Under the pieces are notes generated by a model. The model was not told the origin of the DNA and ran no database searches. It saw only the letters and a list, made by a program, of their open reading frames with translations. Made by a program: the position numbers and the translations under genes. Positions 1 to 6,492 of a stretch of 11,758 bases of DNA are shown here, piece after piece; the stretch's first letter is position 1, and the number at the start of each line of letters is the position of its first letter. Source of the DNA: Candidatus Roizmanbacteria bacterium RIFCSPHIGHO2_01_FULL_39_8 (GTDB lineage Bacteria > Patescibacteriota > Microgenomatia > UBA1406 > GWC2-37-13); the NCBI GenBank assembly GCA_001789355.1, contig MFZI01000010.1, positions 1 to 11,758 on the forward strand. The letters are read 5' to 3'.

Positions 1-1628
1 AAGTCAGATCCACTTGTGTTATAAGTCACCCCACCAGATCCATTTGACTGGATACGGCCCTTAATATTAGCTTGTCCATCCAAAAAAGCAATGTAATTAT
101 TACTCGTACTTCCATTCCCCAAATATCCCAGCTTAATCTGTAGACCTGAAGCTTTTAAACTATCACTGGAGTTATTTATTACTACTGCAGGATTTGATGG
201 ATCGCTCGTGATGAGATCGAGCTTATAGTTAGGACTATTTGTTCCGACTCCAATTTTTCCTAAAATATGTAAGTCTTGACTAAATGTATTACCGGTAGAA
301 AGATCCTGCCAAGATGATCCATTCCAAAAAAGAGGTTTTTGAGTTGTTGTATCATAATAGAGACTTCCCAGACCTGCTGGTAATGGAGATGCAGAAAAGT
401 TTCCTAACCTTATTTGCCCTGATTGGGCATAAATATTTCCCAACACCTCAAGTTTATTAGTAGGGAAGAGAGTCCCTATTCCCACATTTCCTTCGTTTGT
501 GACTACTAATTTTGTATAAAAATCAGAATTTCCTCCTTCTGTTCGTAGTTTTATACTACCGCTATCTGTAGCTTGTAGGATCACGTCTCCCTTGCCTGCA
601 GCCTCGACTAATATTGTTTCTGCACTTGAAAGGATAAATTCTTCGTTCGTGAATATAGATCGTACCCCTGGATGGGTTGAGGCTATTAGCAGATTGCCAT
701 CTTGATTGATATAGGGAATGGTTAATGCTTGCGCTCCTATGGTTAAGCCCTGTAATTTAAATGCGTTAGACGAATATCCAACGTTCGGTATTAACTCACG
801 AGGTGTAAGTTCTTCATCACTCCCGATTTTTATGCCCAAGTAAAGGTTTGGATTATCTATAAATAGAGAAGAAGGAATTCCAGAAGTTTCACAATCTTTA
901 CCAATTACAGTAGAGAACTTCCCATTTGCATCAGGTGTTATGGCATACTTCTCGCCCGTACATTTTGTCTCAAATAAAGCTTTTCCTTGTTGTGACGAGT
1001 TGTATAAGGTAAAAATTACGTCAGTCTTTTCAGAAATTACGTTTCCTAATTTATCCTTAAGTATTCCTGAAAAAGAGAGAAATCTTACATTGGATGATTG
1101 AGCTTGAGCGATAGGTTCGAGTGGCTTCCGTCCCCAAAACATATAAATAGATACGAACGTGATTAAGATTATAAGGCTCAATAAGGCCTTATATAATATT
1201 TTATTCGATAGGGCAAAATGATTTGGCCTGGGATGAGTCATTAATTGGGAAGTTGTCGGACTGGTCTGGGGAGTCTTTTTTGTTTGATGGGAGGGTATGT
1301 TTCTTGTATTTTCCATGGGATCAGCTTCAATCAATCCGCTTGTAAGACAGAATGAAAAAAATTTTCTCAAAGCTGACAATCTTCTATTAGTTGTAGACTT
1401 TGGTAGGCTGCCCCTTCGCGTATATTCTTTATATTTGACTATATGACTATCGAGTACTGATCCTAGCAGAGACTCAAGAGGAATATCTGCCCGGCTTTTT
1501 GTATCGTTGAAAAACCATCCAAAAAAATGACGGATATCAGAAAGATAGTTACGAATACTTACTGGCGAAATATTTTCCGCAACAAGAGATTTTTTGAATT
1601 CAGGCTCAAGATTATAGACATTATACAT
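1..1628 (-). CDS. Membrane-anchored fibre-like protein with N-terminal recombinase-type SAM domain (partial, 3' end outside window)
   Basis: The frame is open from ATG 1628 to the left edge (about 542 residues visible). Residues 1-105 resemble the core-binding (SAM-like) domain of XerC/XerD-type tyrosine recombinases: SPVSIRNYLSDIRHFFGW near residue 20 and STTNRRLSALRKFFSF near residue 80, ending in a GLIEADP motif. A Pro/Thr/Gln-rich linker (105-140) and one membrane helix (about 145-165) follow. The rest, presumably outside the cell, is rich in Gly, Ser, Asn and Thr and contains the trimeric-fibre phrases NVGIGT (about 382) and KIGVGT (about 458), each followed by a KLEV/KLDL strand; the last visible residues are typical of the region before an endosialidase-type chaperone tail. 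The recombinase catalytic domain (R-H-R-Y) is absent from the visible part. ATG 1316 is an alternative start, but it would remove the well-conserved N-terminal domain. I infer a surface fibre; the role of the N-terminal domain is unknown. Confidence 0.8.
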   Translation of the reverse strand, partial: MYNVYNLEPEFKKSLVAENISPVSIRNYLSDIRHFFGWFFNDTKSRADIPLESLLGSVLDSHIVKYKEYTRRGSLPKSTTNRRLSALRKFFSFCLTSGLIEADPMENTRNIPSHQTKKTPQTSPTTSQLMTHPRPNHFALSNKILYKALLSLIILITFVSIYMFWGRKPLEPIAQAQSSNVRFLSFSGILKDKLGNVISEKTDVIFTLYNSSQQGKALFETKCTGEKYAITPDANGKFSTVIGKDCETSGIPSSLFIDNPNLYLGIKIGSDEELTPRELIPNVGYSSNAFKLQGLTIGAQALTIPYINQDGNLLIASTHPGVRSIFTNEEFILSSAETILVEAAGKGDVILQATDSGSIKLRTEGGNSDFYTKLVVTNEGNVGIGTLFPTNKLEVLGNIYAQSGQIRLGNFSASPLPAGLGSLYYDTTTQKPLFWNGSSWQDLSTGNTFSQDLHILGKIGVGTNSPNYKLDLITSDPSNPAVVINNSSDSLKASGLQIKLGYLGNGSTSNNYIAFLDGQANIKGRIQSNGSGGVTYNTSGSD

Positions 1629-1642
1629 ATTAAGGCCTTAAT
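1629..1642. promoter_or_regulatory. 14-bp perfect palindrome next to the fibre gene start (possible operator)
   Basis: ATTAAGGCCTTAAT is a perfect palindrome touching the ATG of the fibre-like gene and covering its predicted transcription start. Its core TAAGGCCTTA occurs again inside the same gene at 1182-1191. A repressor or nucleoid-protein site is possible. Chance is not excluded, since only the four central bases are G/C. Confidence 0.3.
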
Positions 1643-2299
1643 TTGATTTAATACAATAATAATAAAGAAGTCAATAGGCATTTTTAATATATTGTGATAT
1701 AGTTATAAAGATCAAAGGGATAAATATTAAACTACCTATAGTTATATTTAAACAACTTTAATTTAATTACCGAATTATAAGATATGCCTATTTAATAGTT
1801 CTTAATATATCAATTAACCTATAATTATTTGCACTTATAGTGTCAGTGAAATACATATAGCCCTCTAGTTGAATTTTGATCCTGCCTGTAATGAGGTAGA
1901 GGCTAGAAAAAAGTGAGATTTCCTGATAAATATTGACTACAGGTCTATAAATTCGCCCAATATTATTTGAGAAGGAAAAGTTACGTATGCAATAAATAAT
2001 CTATTTATCATATGTCTTCTCTGTTTGCTAATTTTTAAACTCTTCTCTTTAGCTTTATCTTTGGCTTTTGGCGGTTGATCGTGAATTTTATTAGCTAAAA
2101 AATTTATCATTTACTGCGAACGTTTAATTAATAGTAAATTTTGAGATGCTAATTACTATATTCGATACATTTGCAATTACAAATTTACGTCGAACGAGTT
2201 GCTAAATGATATATGTAGTCATTTGGGTTAAATCATCTTTTACAGAGGTAGAGAGCGAAGCAACATGAAGGATCTTTTTCCAAATTTGTAAACTTCCTC
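1643..2299. other. Long AT-rich region without a gene
   Basis: This gap lies between two divergent genes. I see no reading frame with family-like protein sequence, no tRNA-like cloverleaf and no CRISPR-type repeat. It holds scattered short repeats: a direct 10-mer TATAGTTATA at 1698-1707 and 1737-1746, and a 9-bp inverted pair AATAGGCAT (1673-1681) / ATGCCTATT (1784-1792). A somewhat less AT-rich stretch near 1860-1920 is unexplained. A small RNA or a binding region for the neighbouring regulator would be undetectable by eye. Confidence 0.5.
1646..1674 (-). promoter_or_regulatory. Predicted promoter of the fibre-like gene
   Basis: On the minus strand TTGACT (1674-1669) is followed by 17 bases and TTAAAT (1651-1646), with ATG at 1628. 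The transcript would have a leader of only about 10-12 bases. The A/T-only surroundings make a chance -10 match easy, so the -35 is the main support. Confidence 0.45.
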
Positions 2300-2328
2300 T
2301 TGACAACAAAATTCTCGTCTGTTAAATT
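2300..2328 (+). promoter_or_regulatory. Promoter of the PaaX-family gene, near-leaderless
   Basis: A perfect -35 TTGACA (2300-2305), 17 bases, then a -10 TAAATT (2323-2328). The first in-frame ATG is at 2338, only 9 bases after the -10, and an in-frame TAA lies inside the -10 itself. The expected transcription start is therefore within about 3 bases of the ATG, leaving no room for a ribosome binding site. Confidence 0.65.
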
Positions 2329-2337
2329 GTAGCCTAT

Positions 2338-3078
2338 ATGGGTATTAAAGAACGGCGAACGAAAATATTACTATCTATGATTTTATTTTCTGACGTTGAT
2401 TTTGCTCCTGTTAAGATGAACTCTACTTATCAGCGTATTCTAGATCTCACATTTAACGAAAAAACAAGAGGAACGCTATCAGGGCTTGTTAGAGAAGCTT
2501 TTATAGAGAAAGTTGATGAAAAAGAGAATCAATATAAACTTACTGACAAGGGATTCTATGAGCTTTGTCTTAAGTTTCCTTTTTTCCGCTTTTTAAAGGA
2601 TAATTGGGATGGAAAATGGAGAATATTGTCATACGAAATTCCGGAAAAGAAAAGAGAATTACGTGATCGCTTGAGAAGAGAAGTTGCCGGATGGGGACTT
2701 GGTCCCTGGCATAGGTCTTTTTGGCTTACACCCCATCCGATCATAGAAAATTTACGTCAGCTCGTTTCTCAGAAAGAGGAAGAACAATATATACAGGCAT
2801 TTGAAGCCGGTCATATCTTTGGTGATAAAAACACACTTATAGAAAAAGTATGGCAAAAAACGATCCTGGATAGGGACTATCGTGAAGCTTTTAAACAATG
2901 GCATGAAATACTTTCACAAGAGGGTGAAAAAGCTGATAAGTTTAAAAAGGTTATCAACAAATATATAGAATTACTCAAGGTTGACCCTGGTCTACCTAAA
3001 GATCTAGTTGGTAATAATTGGATAGGATTTGAAGCATTTCATATCTATAAAGAAATACGGGGTATTCTTCTCTCCTGA
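2338..3078 (+). CDS. PaaX-family transcriptional regulator
   Basis: A 246-residue protein with the three-part PaaX layout. Residues 1-75 form a winged-helix DNA-binding domain (KERRTKILLSMIL, then a LVREAFIEKV...YKLTDKG wing). The middle (about 88-135) is the Cas2-like ferredoxin fold with WDGKWRILSYEIPEKKRELR and the Trp-rich GWGLGPWHRSFWLTP. The C-terminal part (about 180-240) carries the PaaX-C signature DPGLPKDLVGNNWIG. In well-studied bacteria PaaX represses phenylacetate degradation genes and is released by phenylacetyl-CoA, but no such genes are present here and the host type rarely has that pathway, so the effector and targets are unknown. It stands alone, divergent from the fibre-like gene across a long AT-rich gap and convergent with the DNA-uptake cluster. 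The start is fixed by the promoter and an in-frame stop just upstream. Confidence 0.85.
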   Translation: MGIKERRTKILLSMILFSDVDFAPVKMNSTYQRILDLTFNEKTRGTLSGLVREAFIEKVDEKENQYKLTDKGFYELCLKFPFFRFLKDNWDGKWRILSYEIPEKKRELRDRLRREVAGWGLGPWHRSFWLTPHPIIENLRQLVSQKEEEQYIQAFEAGHIFGDKNTLIEKVWQKTILDRDYREAFKQWHEILSQEGEKADKFKKVINKYIELLKVDPGLPKDLVGNNWIGFEAFHIYKEIRGILLS

Positions 3079-3159
3079 TTGCGTTTTTTAATTCTCCATT
3101 ACTGAATAAATTCAAATTAATACTCGAGCCTTTTTACTTAGAAATGCTAAATGAAGCTG

Positions 3160-4035
3160 TCATCTAAGCTTAAATAATATATCTCCATCTTTGTCCGTCC
3201 GTTTTATTTTAACTTCAGAGGCTTCAAGAATAGCTAATATATCCTTCGACGGATGACCGTAAGAATTTGTTTTCCCCACGCTTATCACTCCATAGGTAGG
3301 GTGTGCTAATTTTAAAAACTCTACTGATAGTCCTTTCTTTGAGCCATGGTGGGGAATTTTCAGCACATCAAGTTTCATTTTAGACTGTATTGGTAGTCTC
3401 TTTAATAATTCATTTGAAATATCTCCGGTAAAAAGAGTCTGGAAGCCTTTATAAGTAAAAAGAAAAACAAGAGAGAAGTTATTTATGTCTAATCCAGATC
3501 TTCGTAGTTGAGTGTCCGTATCTTTGTCGATTACGCTCTGAGTAGAAAGATAATCTTGAGTTGGCCATAAAAATACGAACGTGGAGTATTTTATTTTTAG
3601 CTTTTCACCAGATTTCGGGAAGAACATCGGTATTTTTTTCTTTTTGATCGAATCTAGCAATTGAGAAAATAGTTTCCCTCCGGTTGTGACTTCACTTAAC
3701 CAGAAAGATTTTATTCGATAGCGATCAATAAGATATAGATATCCGCCAAAATGATCCCGTTGTGGATGACTGATGAAGGCGTATTCGATGGTTCGGTCAT
3801 AAAAAGGCATGTATTTCCCCAAACAGTCGAGGATTTTTCGGTCGGGACCGGCGTCAATTACGATGTCTATTTCGTTTTCCAACCTAATATAGGCTGCGTC
3901 TCCCTGTCCGACGTGGCAAAAGACGAGAAATGAGTCTCTCTTAGTCTTTTGTAGGATGAAGAGAATGGTCACGAGAATAAGCGAAAGACCAATTATGGAA
4001 ATAAAGATCCGTTTAGAAACTGGAGACTCGAACAT
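3160..4035 (-). CDS. Membrane-anchored ComEC-type metallo-beta-lactamase domain protein
   Basis: A 291-residue protein with an N-terminal membrane helix (about 10-28) followed by the metallo-beta-lactamase domain normally found at the C terminus of ComEC/Rec2. Visible motifs are HVGQGDAAY (41-49), the DAG turn (61-63), SHPQRDHFGG (89-98, the H-x-x-x-D-H metal site with H90, D94 and H95), TGD (203-205), KIPHHGS (226-232) and YGHP (259-262). ComEC proteins lack the first His pair of classical lactamases, and so does this one. The domain is thought to act on the non-imported DNA strand or help its passage outside the membrane. It lies 200 bases downstream of the ComEC channel gene in the same direction, so the two halves of ComEC are separate here. 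ATG 4035 is the only start that keeps the membrane helix; no Shine-Dalgarno is visible. Confidence 0.85.
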   Translation of the reverse strand: MFESPVSKRIFISIIGLSLILVTILFILQKTKRDSFLVFCHVGQGDAAYIRLENEIDIVIDAGPDRKILDCLGKYMPFYDRTIEYAFISHPQRDHFGGYLYLIDRYRIKSFWLSEVTTGGKLFSQLLDSIKKKKIPMFFPKSGEKLKIKYSTFVFLWPTQDYLSTQSVIDKDTDTQLRRSGLDINNFSLVFLFTYKGFQTLFTGDISNELLKRLPIQSKMKLDVLKIPHHGSKKGLSVEFLKLAHPTYGVISVGKTNSYGHPSKDILAILEASEVKIKRTDKDGDILFKLR

Positions 4036-4043
4036 AAAGGAAT

Positions 4044-4071
4044 ATCAGAGATCAAATATCAAAAATCAAAA
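4044..4071. repeat. 7-base tandem array before the metallo-beta-lactamase gene
   Basis: Four consecutive 7-base units on the plus strand begin with ATC and are dominated by ATCAAAA, which appears twice in a row; the outer two units are ATCAGAG and ATCAAAT. The array ends 8 bases from the start codon of the leftward gene, inside its leader. Confidence 0.7.
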
Positions 4072-4235
4072 TTTGGAAAATAAATTTATGCCGTTAAAAC
4101 GAGGCAAAAGTAATTTTTTCACTTCTCAGGGGACCGCGTCTGACGGGGTGAGACTCTCGTGTGATAAAAATTACGTTACCGAGTTTAATAAAAAGACAAT
4201 TCACATTTTCACTCGCGACACCTACAAAAATTGAA
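4072..4235. other. Gap between the two ComEC halves, with a GC-rich island
   Basis: No convincing gene on either strand. A G/C-rich patch at about 4128-4162 (AGGGGACCGCG, then GACGGGGTGAGAC) stands out from AT-rich flanks. The best pairing I can find is CTCA/TGAG-type short stems with long loops, so it is not a usual terminator. A spurious rightward frame (3956-4234) is mostly antisense to the lactamase gene. Confidence 0.4.
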
Positions 4236-5042
4236 TTAAAAAGAAATGCTAGCGTAAGGAACTTTTGCCAATGTTTTTACAACAAAGATGACATAGCTTA
4301 AGATTCCATAGCAGATGTAAGAAGGGATGAGTCCCAGAAACGGATGAATTTTTCCCAAGAAAGCCGTGATAAAGCCCATAATCATGAGAGGAGCGATGGT
4401 TATGGAAACGAGGAGATTAGAAAGCGGGCTGATGAGTGAGACTTGCTGAAAGTAGAAAAAAATAATCGGCGCGGCGAACACTTGTGCTGAGAGAGAAGTT
4501 CTCAGATCTTTTTTTATTGCAATTTTTACTTTTTCCCAATTACTTTCGCCTTCAATTTGCCTTTTACCGGAGAAAAGAATGATTCCGAGAGTAGCTCCAT
4601 AGGAGAGTTGGAATGAAATGCTCGATAACCACTCCGGCCAGACAATAAAAATAAAAATTCCTGATAAGAATAGTGAAAACAAAACAACATTTTTTCTGCC
4701 GAATATAAAAGCTACGAGCGTTAACATACCCATAACTGCAGCTCGCACGACTGGGGCTTGAATGCCTACGAATAAGACAAACAAAATAATGATTAGTATT
4801 GTTATCATTATCGACACTCGTCTGCTAAAGAAGGATGTAATATTCATCACAATAGCTCCCAAAAGCGTTATATTCATACCCGACAAAACCACGATATGGA
4901 CCAATCCAACAGTCCTTAACTCCTGGTAAAACAGCTTCGTAGCATGCAGGTCGACTCCAAATAGAATACCATTCAAAAGCGATGCATGAGGTTCCGGAAG
5001 ATAGGAGTTGATTACAGAGGTAAATAAGGTAGGAGAAAACAT
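4236..5042 (-). CDS. comEC: ComEC competence (membrane channel) domain protein, reduced
   Basis: A 268-residue polytopic membrane protein corresponding to the 'Competence' domain of ComEC/Rec2, the channel that brings single-stranded DNA across the cytoplasmic membrane. Diagnostic segments are LLNGILFGVD (22-31), LVHIVVLSGMNITLL (47-61), IQAPVVRAAVMG (94-105), SSISFQLSYGATLG (140-153) and a C-terminal block with QVFAAPIIFFYFQ and SPLSNLLVSITIAPL. About seven to eight membrane helices can be counted. Full ComEC is usually 600-800 residues; here the N-terminal OB-like domain and the C-terminal lactamase domain are both missing, the latter being the next gene downstream. The gene starts 36 bases after the end of comEA. 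No ribosome binding site is seen before the ATG. Confidence 0.87.
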   Translation of the reverse strand: MFSPTLFTSVINSYLPEPHASLLNGILFGVDLHATKLFYQELRTVGLVHIVVLSGMNITLLGAIVMNITSFFSRRVSIMITILIIILFVLFVGIQAPVVRAAVMGMLTLVAFIFGRKNVVLFSLFLSGIFIFIVWPEWLSSISFQLSYGATLGIILFSGKRQIEGESNWEKVKIAIKKDLRTSLSAQVFAAPIIFFYFQQVSLISPLSNLLVSITIAPLMIMGFITAFLGKIHPFLGLIPSYICYGILSYVIFVVKTLAKVPYASISF

Positions 5043-5078
5043 ATTACAATATATTTAATTTTGAGGCTTATTAACGTT

Positions 5079-5723
5079 CTATATTGCTATACGATTTTTT
5101 ATATTTTCAAATACTCCCTTGTTCACAATCTTCTTGTCGAGCAGTTCCTGAATCGTTTGAAAGGGTCGATTTTGAATTATTTTTTGAGCGGTAATTGCTC
5201 CAATTCCTGCCAAACTATCGAGCTCATCCATGGATCCAGTATTAATGTTTATTGTATTAGCTGGCTGAGCTAAAGAAGAATTTGTTTGACTTTGTATAGT
5301 TTGTGTTGCTGCCAATACATTATTTTCAGTTTCGCTGATTGAGGGAATATAGATTTTCTCCTGGTCTTTGAGTAATCTGGCCAAGTTAAAATTGCGAGCA
5401 AAATATATTCTGTCTGCATCTACTGACAGGCCACCCGATGCGATCAAAACATCCTTTAACCGAGCCCCAGAGGTTATTTCATAGACATCTGGTCTTTCAA
5501 CAGACCCCTCCAGGTCAACAAAGTATTTTTCCTGTGGAATTGAAGTAAAAATCTGCTCTTGAGATATTGGCTCTTCATTTGGTATTCTTTCAATCGACAA
5601 GAAAAAAAATAGAACTGAAAAAACAAAAATAAACAATGCCATGGAGAGGAGAAATACTTCTATTTTATATTTAGAAAAAAGCGGACTAAGCGATGAAATA
5701 AAACCTCTCATATTGTTAATCAT
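5079..5723 (-). CDS. comEA: ComEA-like DNA-binding competence protein (SLBB plus helix-hairpin-helix)
   Basis: An N-terminal membrane helix (about 22-43) is followed by an SLBB domain (VDLEGSVERPDVYEI ... GARLKDVLIASGG), a Gln/Ser/Asn-rich linker and a C-terminal double helix-hairpin-helix (ININTGSMDELDSLAGIG, with the hairpin GIGAITAQKII). This is the full layout of ComEA, which binds incoming double-stranded DNA outside the membrane and passes it to ComEC. The gene is the first of a leftward comEA, comEC, lactamase cluster. Three possible starts lie close together: TTG 5732, ATG 5723 and ATG 5711. I chose ATG 5723 because the TTG falls only about 13 bases after a possible -10 (TATAAT, 5757-5752); all three keep the membrane helix. 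Confidence 0.88.
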   Translation of the reverse strand: MINNMRGFISSLSPLFSKYKIEVFLLSMALFIFVFSVLFFFLSIERIPNEEPISQEQIFTSIPQEKYFVDLEGSVERPDVYEITSGARLKDVLIASGGLSVDADRIYFARNFNLARLLKDQEKIYIPSISETENNVLAATQTIQSQTNSSLAQPANTININTGSMDELDSLAGIGAITAQKIIQNRPFQTIQELLDKKIVNKGVFENIKNRIAI

Positions 5724-5751
5724 TGAGATCAATCGGTTAGGAAGTCAATGG

Positions 5752-5757
5752 ATTATA
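5752..5757 (-). promoter_or_regulatory. Possible -10 element for comEA
   Basis: The minus strand reads a perfect TATAAT here, about 28 bases before ATG 5723. No good -35 is found at 16-18 bases upstream, so the call rests on the -10 alone. Confidence 0.3.
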
Positions 5758-5802
5758 AACTACAAAATGAAGTAATTAGTATATAGTAGCTATTAATTAC
5801 GA

Positions 5803-6492
5803 ATGAAATACACTAAAAAATCAAGGATACTACCGACATTTGAATACGAAGAGCGCTTGTGGAGAGATGATTATCTCGTCATAGGAGTCGATGAGGTAGG
5901 ACGAGGATCGCTCGCTGGGCCAGTCTATGCTGGAGCGGTTTGTTTTGACTCAAGAAAAATTAAAAACTTAGAAATTGAGAAATTCGGGATTAATGACTCT
6001 AAAAAACTAAAAGCTAATGAGCGAAAAAGGTTAGCAAAGATAATCAAGAAGACTGCGCTAACGTATTCAATTGGATTTTCTGACGTTTCAGTAGTAAACA
6101 AATTAGGAATAGTCAAAGCCACTAAAATTGCGATCCGTAAAGCTGTTGCAGAAGTGATCAAAAAAATATCCGCAACTTATGTACGATCGTACATAAGTTG
6201 TAACTTATATCTTCTTCTCGATGCCTTTAACGTAACACATGTAAAAAGTATAGGCTTAAAAAACCAATTGGTAATCATAAAGGGAGATGAAAAGAGTATT
6301 TCGATTGCTGCAGCATCGATCGTAGCTAAGGTAGAAAGGGATCAGATTATGTCTGAACTGCATCATAAATATCCTATATACTTATGGAATCGAAATAAGG
6401 GGTACGGAACTAGAGCCCACATAGAAGCCTTAAAAAAATTCGGCAGATGTAAACTGCATAGAGATTTGTTTTTAAGAAAGATTATTTTTTGA
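5803..6492 (+). CDS. rnhB: Ribonuclease HII
   Basis: A 229-residue RNase HII, which cuts the RNA part of RNA/DNA hybrids and starts removal of single ribonucleotides from DNA. All family motifs are present: GVDEVGRGSLAGPV (28-41), NDSKKL (64-69), LLLDA (137-141), IIKGDEKSISIAAASIVAKV (158-177) and NKGYGT..H (198-206). The expected four acidic metal ligands are D30, E31, D140 and D162. Residues about 123-134, between the last helix before the third ligand and the LLLDA strand, are encoded by a perfect 28-bp palindrome and look like an insertion; the frame is kept. The gene is divergent from comEA and its 3' end overlaps the 3' end of the facing surface-protein gene by 11 bases. ATG 5803 is chosen; no Shine-Dalgarno is present. 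Confidence 0.95.
   Translation: MKYTKKSRILPTFEYEERLWRDDYLVIGVDEVGRGSLAGPVYAGAVCFDSRKIKNLEIEKFGINDSKKLKANERKRLAKIIKKTALTYSIGFSDVSVVNKLGIVKATKIAIRKAVAEVIKKISATYVRSYISCNLYLLLDAFNVTHVKSIGLKNQLVIIKGDEKSISIAAASIVAKVERDQIMSELHHKYPIYLWNRNKGYGTRAHIEALKKFGRCKLHRDLFLRKIIF
6173..6200. repeat. Perfect 28-bp palindrome inside rnhB
   Basis: The half CAACTTATGTACGA (6173-6186) is followed directly by its exact reverse complement (6187-6200), with no mismatch and no spacer. It is read in frame as part of ATYVRSYISCNL. The mRNA could fold into a hairpin of about 12 base pairs. I found no second copy in the window. Confidence 0.9.

Noticed and set aside
1..1628. Active tyrosine recombinase (integrase)
   Set aside because: Only the N-terminal core-binding part is present; a membrane helix and fibre sequence replace the catalytic domain in the visible gene.
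1316..1628. Separate small gene upstream of an ATG at 1316
   Set aside because: The reading frame is continuous with no stop, and the GLIEADP motif runs directly into the residues after Met 105.
2190..2225. tRNA-like T-arm (GTTCGAC on the minus strand)
   Set aside because: No 5-base T stem, anticodon arm or acceptor stem can be paired around it.
2338..3078. Cas2 protein of a CRISPR system
   Set aside because: The Cas2-like fold is the middle domain of PaaX; winged-helix and PaaX-C parts flank it, and no repeat array or other cas gene is present.
3079..3159. Terminator between the PaaX gene and the lactamase gene
   Set aside because: T-runs are present (3085-3090 and 3131-3135), but no stem of useful length precedes them on either strand.
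3956..4234. 92-residue rightward reading frame
   Set aside because: It starts inside the antisense of the lactamase gene, continues through the spacer and 7-base array, and has no protein-like pattern.
5061..5273. 70-residue rightward frame over the comEA 3' end
   Set aside because: Antisense to the well-supported helix-hairpin-helix region; no start signals or family motifs.
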